A stretch of 64,000 nucleotides of DNA from Lanius collurio. Its lineage: Eukaryota > Chordata > Aves > Passeriformes > Laniidae. The notes beneath the pieces were generated by a model. That model worked only from the letters and a program-made list of their open reading frames with translations. It did not search any database and was not told where the DNA came from. The stretch spans positions 13,810,722 to 13,874,721 of the forward strand of contig JACBWW010000020.1 in assembly GCA_020086605.1 (NCBI GenBank), read 5' to 3'. Made by a program: the position numbers and the translations under genes. Shown piece after piece: positions 58,801 through 64,000 of this stretch. Position 1 is the stretch's first letter. Each line of letters starts with the position of its first letter.

Positions 58801-61800
58801 AAAATGACTGCTTACTTGAATATCATCAGCAGAAAGATTTACTACATAAGGACTGAGAAATACTTTTTTTTTTTCCTGAAATAATAGAATCAATCTATAT
58901 ATCCATCTTTCTCTCAAAGACCAAATAATTTAAATCCCATTCCTTCTTTGTGAACTGTCTTGTACTTTTGTTATCCCGAGGGTAGGTTTAGGGCCACATT
59001 GCAGACCAAGCAGATGATCCAGCTAACCTTGTTGGTTACAGAGTGGAACAGAACTTTCTAGGCCTTTGTTGTTTTTGCAATTAAAATCTGGATAAAAACT
59101 GCGAGTCCTGCCCTACAATGCCAAAGCCCACTGGTGCCCAAAATCCCATCAGCTGGCTTTCATTTTAATTTTTATAAAGCAGCCTACAGAGATTCCTATG
59201 TAATACTTGTACTACAGATACTGCTTGGAATTTGGTAGCCTTTGAAAGTGGCCCAGTCTGGAGTTGAGATTGTAGCTCAAGATGATCTCGTTACTTAGTT
59301 CCTGGTTGGGAGATTGCATAATTGTGTGTCTTGAAAGACCATATTGTGTATATTTTCACCCTTGGTGATAGTGCCTTATTTCCTTATTGAGTCCAGATGT
59401 TTACTAGTTCTATTCTCTAACACTCTGATTTTAGGATAAGTTTTGTAACTTTAGATAGTGTGAGTCCTTTTGGTTTTTTGGTAGTTGTTGTTACCATAAG
59501 ATTATATACCTAAATTTTTACAGACTTATAATTTTGCATTAGAAATTTAATGTGCTAAGAGTAGCTTGGCAGTTGTCAGTTTGCTATCTTTTGTTGAGGC
59601 TTCAAGGTAGGGTAGCAGAAGTAAATTTCCTCATCCAAATGGGAAGCAAAATTATTTGCATTTGAAGTACACTGATGACTTTTTAAAAATCCATTATGAT
59701 AGCTTTTGATACCGCAGAGGTTGATTGGTATAACATTGCAGAGAGCTGAGGAAGGCCCTGTGCATTCCTCCAAGAATACCTTATTTTCTACCACCAGTAG
59801 AGCTTTCATGTACAAAGTACCAGAAAATCCAGCTTCACACCACCATGAACAGCAGAGCTGGTAAGAAGACAAGTGAATACTAATGCAAATGATGTTTCCT
59901 GTCTATGTAGGATATTTCTGGGCTAATGCTGGAGGCTTAGCCTCCGCTAAATCATAGGCAAACTGTTTGACTTCAGGAGAGCACGACAAACCAACTTCCA
60001 CTGGGCTTTTAAAATTTTTTTCTTGCTACTACTTTTCATTTGAACATATACTTTGTCTGACTGTTCACTCTTTTGGCACTTCATCTCCTGACCTGTACTT
60101 GGTGCATTTGTTAGACTGAATTGCAGGTACAAACGTAAAAATGTTAAACTATCAAGCGGTGTGCTGTATTCTCCTTGGGAAAATAGGCAGGTTTTTGCTC
60201 TCCTCATACAGTACCCAGCATCTCAGAGCCTGATCTTGCTAAAGACTGCTAAATGCAAGTGAAATAAGAATTATCTGAGTAATATGTTTCTGTCTTCAGT
60301 CTTGGAGAACGTGATGAAATTTGCAAGGTCAGGCCAGCTAAAATAACACAATAGTGTTGTCTCTGCAAGCTCAGTTCTCCTTCATGGGCATGCATATTAA
60401 ATACGTGGTCACTGCTGTGTTTCTTCTGAGTATCTCTTTAGTGCACAGAATGAATAGCACAGCTCTCAATGAACAGCTATTCAGTGTTTCATTCTCTCCT
60501 CACTGTTCAACATGCAGTCCTATGCCATGTTCTTTGTGTGCAGTTCAAACCAAATTCTGAGGAGGGAATTATTTTCTCAGACTTTTGTGGTGCTCATCAC
60601 TGAAGTATCTTTGCAAAAAAGTTCTATGCAAACATGAACTTTATTTCATGCCTTCAGTGTGAGTACCAGAATTGTGCTGCAGAGAAACTGATTCAAGGCT
60701 ATATGCTAATCTGAGACTCTTAAGACCTTGTATTCTTTGCCGTGTACTTAGCATTCCGTAGCATTGTAGAGGCACAGCTATGGCTCTCTTCCATGTGCTG
60801 GGCTGCCAGGCACTCACAGCAAATGAGCAGTGGGTGACTACTAATCAGTCAAATCCTGTCAAATCCTGGTATCACTGATTGGACTGGTGACTCCACTGAG
60901 TACAGGGGCATAAGCCAGGACAGTATTCACATCTCAGATCAAGCATGTGGCTGGCTGAAATACAAGATCATCTCTTCAGCTCCCTGCAATTCTTTCCTGC
61001 TTTTGCTGCCTACATACAAATTACACAGGCAAGGAAATATCATTGTCCTTGCCTGAAATGTTGGTCTCTAAGGCTTTCAATCTCAGTCTTCTGTGATATA
61101 AGTGATATAATAAATTTGTCTTGTTTTAATACCAGTTCTTTACTCTTAATCATTCTCAGAAAGTTTCCTTTCTCCTGTCTTCTCACTTCCCTCACTTTCA
61201 TACCTCGCTGGACTGTGTGCTTTAAAGTTAGCACCAGCCTAAGTGAGGGGGCAGTGTGGTGGCTGCTGGCAAATCTCAAGGTTTGGGACTGTTCTAAAGG
61301 GAAGAAGTGTGGCTGAAATTCCCCTACCTAGGAAACCTTTTTTTATTCTATCAGGATACAATAGTGATGACTTATTTCCCTTGCTAATAGATGATAAACT
61401 GCTGTAATTTTAAGTACTTTTCTGACTGGCATTGCAGATCTTCTGTCTTCACCTCCCTCGATAAAGACTATTAAAGACCTTGTCCAGCACAAATTTTCTG
61501 GCATGCTATATAACTGGAATATAACATTTTTCATGCTTATGATCACTTTTTGGAAATAAGAAATCATGATGAATTAGTAGTTCATATATTAGGAGTTTTG
61601 AAATGACATGGTAGGGGAGAGGGCTGGGGAGGCCAGCCCATAACATCTGTCTTACTGTGTAGCGTCATCTGTTCCTTGGTATTCAGGTTGTCTGAATTTC
61701 TGGCTGAAATGCAACATGTGAAGGTTATTAGATCAAAATTTTTCTGTCACAAAGGCTGGGGAAGCTTATTTTGCCAGTTTGTCTTGGTAGTGAATCTGCT

Positions 61801-62147
61801 TGCTATCGCTGTGCTTTTCCAAATCTGGTTTATCTCAGTAACAGCATAGGTAATTAGAATGAAAATTCAAATTGAAATTATTAATTTAATACCCACTATG
61901 CCCATTAGTATCATATAATAGTATTCATTTGGAACTCTCTGGCATCTAAAATGTCTGTCTTGTGGCAGATTTAAAGTAGGGATCTTTATTTTTAAATTTT
62001 AAAATCGAAACATTTAATTATTTTGATCAAGCTATGAGGTGTAAAAACTACCTAAGGCCGTTTTGTGCTTTTATAAGTAGATGCATGTAATTTTTTATAG
62101 TGGTTAAAGGAAAAAATAATTAATTTCTCTGTAATAATGGAGAGTGC

Positions 62148-62203
62148 ACCATAATAAATGATCCATAATAAATTTGACTAGGAACCATAATAAATTTGAC
62201 TTA
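62148..62203. repeat. Short direct repeats of CCATAATAAATTTGACT
   Basis: Two near-complete copies and one partial copy of a 17-25 base AT-rich unit are spaced closely together. Confidence 0.75.
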
Positions 62204-64000
62204 ATCTTGGTAATCAATAAATCAATTAGGTGGCATAGAAGTAGGATGATCTAGAGTGTAAGTGGTATGTCTGGTATAAGCCACAATGCAATAATGTTTT
62301 GAGCTTAATGTGTTAAATGTTCATAGGTAGCGGGTACTTGGAAAAATAAAGGATCCCTAAAGGAATATTGTGCAAAATAATCCAAACAACTCTAGTTGGC
62401 TGTTTTGCTTTTCTGACCTCATAGGACTTCTTTGGGCATGCACAAGTCCTGTTACAACCCAGAAGGGTCAATGCAGTTGTAGAGACAGCACTGTCTGACC
62501 ATACAACCCTTCAGTTGTAAAATATGCCAACTGTTTTTGAGGCTAACTCTCAGTAAGCTCAGGTCCTGCTAGGTGGTGATTCTTCATGAAACTGAGAGAC
62601 TTAAAGAAAAAGTGTGTGCACACAGGCACACCAGCCATGCAGTTAAAGGGATGTCACGTTTCTCTGTACTTGGAAGGCCCTAGGGACAGCAAAGTGACAG
62701 TACCACACTCAGGTAGAAGGGAAATTTCTGGCTCATCCTGGTGAATCACTCATGCCTTGGAGACCCTTCAGGTTTTTAAAAAAAATGTCTATTTGCAAAG
62801 GACATGGTAACCCTTTAACTGTTACGATAAAAGCTTGGAGTTTGCATCTAGTTTTTGTCTAATTTTGTGCTGTCACCGTAACATGAGCTGATTTATCTCA
62901 TATAAAAGCCCCAGGGAATCAGAAAGCTATATATTTAAGTTAAGTTTTAGGATGCCATTTGTAAGGCTCCTATTACCATTTTTACAAGATAAGTGTTGAT
63001 CAGAAAGGAAACCTTATCTGTCTGTCTTTGAAGCACAGGATCTACATCATACAAGTCTCTTTTGGTGTGTTGGCATGAAATCATCTCTCAGAACAATAGT
63101 TGCACTATGACAGTGGGTAGAGGTGGAGGATAGGCTCCCAAATGGGGACACAGGTAAGCAGAATAAAAGTTTTGGCTGGAGCCCTGGGAAAATGCTTGCA
63201 GCTAGTGTCTCTTGTGGAAAAAGAGAAGAAACTTGAGATTTTAGCACAAGGTAGCTTTGTGCAGGTTTCTGTTGATGGCAAAGAGAATGTGGAAAGTTGC
63301 ATGGCAGACACTTGATAAACAGGCACCAAGAAAAATGCCTTTTGATGTTAAATCCTGTAGGTCCAGGTGGTCTCTGAAAAACTGAAAATATACCCTTTTC
63401 CCCAAAGTAGCTGACCTTGAAGTAAGGGTAGAAGCTGGCAGAATGGATCTAAAAGAGGATTTTTGAAGCTGGAGTGTGCCTGTTGCACTAATTTGATTCA
63501 GATATTATCTTATGGGTCTCTAGATAAAGCCCCAAATAAAGTCAAGAAGGTACTTATATCCTACTGTCAAGAGCATGATCATCATATCTGGAGCTTGTTT
63601 GTTTTTCCTATTCCTTAATTATGTGTGAGCACCATCTTTGCCATCTTTGAAAATCAGGCTGTGTATTCTGCAAAGGGTGGAAGTGGGCAGCTGGCTAACT
63701 CCCCAAGTGCTTTCTTGGGTGCCCTTGCAGAAAGCCTTATGGAAGATAGCCACAATTTACCATTTATCTAGTTACTCTAAAACCTGAGGGCTGAGGTTTT
63801 GGGCAGTGGGATATATTTGTGTATCCCTCATATGATATGTGGAATATGTGGACTCATTCATAGCTTTTTTTCCTTTGATTTCTCTGAATCGGGTCTCTCA
63901 GCATTTGCCTCAGAGTCTTATGACTCTTATAAGTCCTGTTGTGGTTTGGTTTAATGTGGTATTAGGACAACATGAAGCATTTTGAGTTAAAATCTGTGTT

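Larger units (their letters stand above)
47149..64000 (+). other. LIMCH1: LIMCH1 intron 1 (runs off the window)
   Basis: No second LIMCH1 exon was found; a frame continuing the CH domain (QVTG..F.DKDFR-like) does not appear in any reading frame. In mammals the first intron of the long isoform is very large, so this is expected. The intron holds one ERV relic (55.0-55.9 kb), short simple repeats (A14 followed by GA repeats near 52629-52650) and no recognisable nested gene. Frames at 52298-52618, 53103-53429, 58056-58496 and 60945-61316 lack motifs. Confidence 0.7.

Noticed and set aside
1..64000. CRISPR arrays, bacterial operons, tRNA or rRNA genes
   Set aside because: None seen. The tandem repeats present lack spacers of CRISPR type, and the gene structure is plainly vertebrate.

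Overview
This window looks like a piece of a bird nuclear genome, probably a songbird or relative. Genes are split by GT-AG introns, promoters sit in CpG islands, interspersed repeats are sparse and mostly CR1 LINEs, and two endogenous-retrovirus relics are present. I found no bacterial-type operons, no CRISPR array, and no tRNA or rRNA gene.

Three loci can be recognised. (1) At about 1.5-2.2 kb lies a CpG island with minus-strand splice-donor candidates. By synteny (in vertebrates APBB2 lies head-to-head upstream of UCHL1) it is best read as the APBB2 promoter and non-coding first exon; this is inference, because no APBB2 coding exon is in the window. (2) At 17.6-22.56 kb is a complete UCHL1 gene on the plus strand. 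It has a TATA box, nine coding exons including a 12-nt microexon, and a poly(A) signal, and it encodes a 224-residue neuronal ubiquitin C-terminal hydrolase with its catalytic residues intact. (3) At 46.2-64 kb is the CpG-island promoter and first coding exon of LIMCH1 (plus strand), followed by about 17 kb of its first intron, which runs off the right edge.

The spaces between are about 15.5 kb (APBB2 promoter to UCHL1) and about 24 kb (UCHL1 to LIMCH1). They hold CR1 LINE fragments (2.4 kb, 4.6 kb, 7.0-8.5 kb, 16.4 kb, 26.4-26.95 kb, 37.9 kb), an LTR/ERV-derived block at 11.3-12.3 kb, simple repeats, and a perfect 17-bp hairpin at 27.87 kb. A second ERV relic (3' LTR plus a possible env tail, minus strand) lies inside LIMCH1 intron 1 at 55.0-55.9 kb.

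The three genes are neighbours by conserved synteny, not an operon. UCHL1 acts in the neuronal ubiquitin pathway, LIMCH1 in actomyosin regulation, and APBB2 as an APP-binding adaptor. Nothing here amounts to a new molecular system. The most unusual items are the 48-bp minisatellite in UCHL1 intron 2, the perfect hairpin, and the structure of the two ERV relics.
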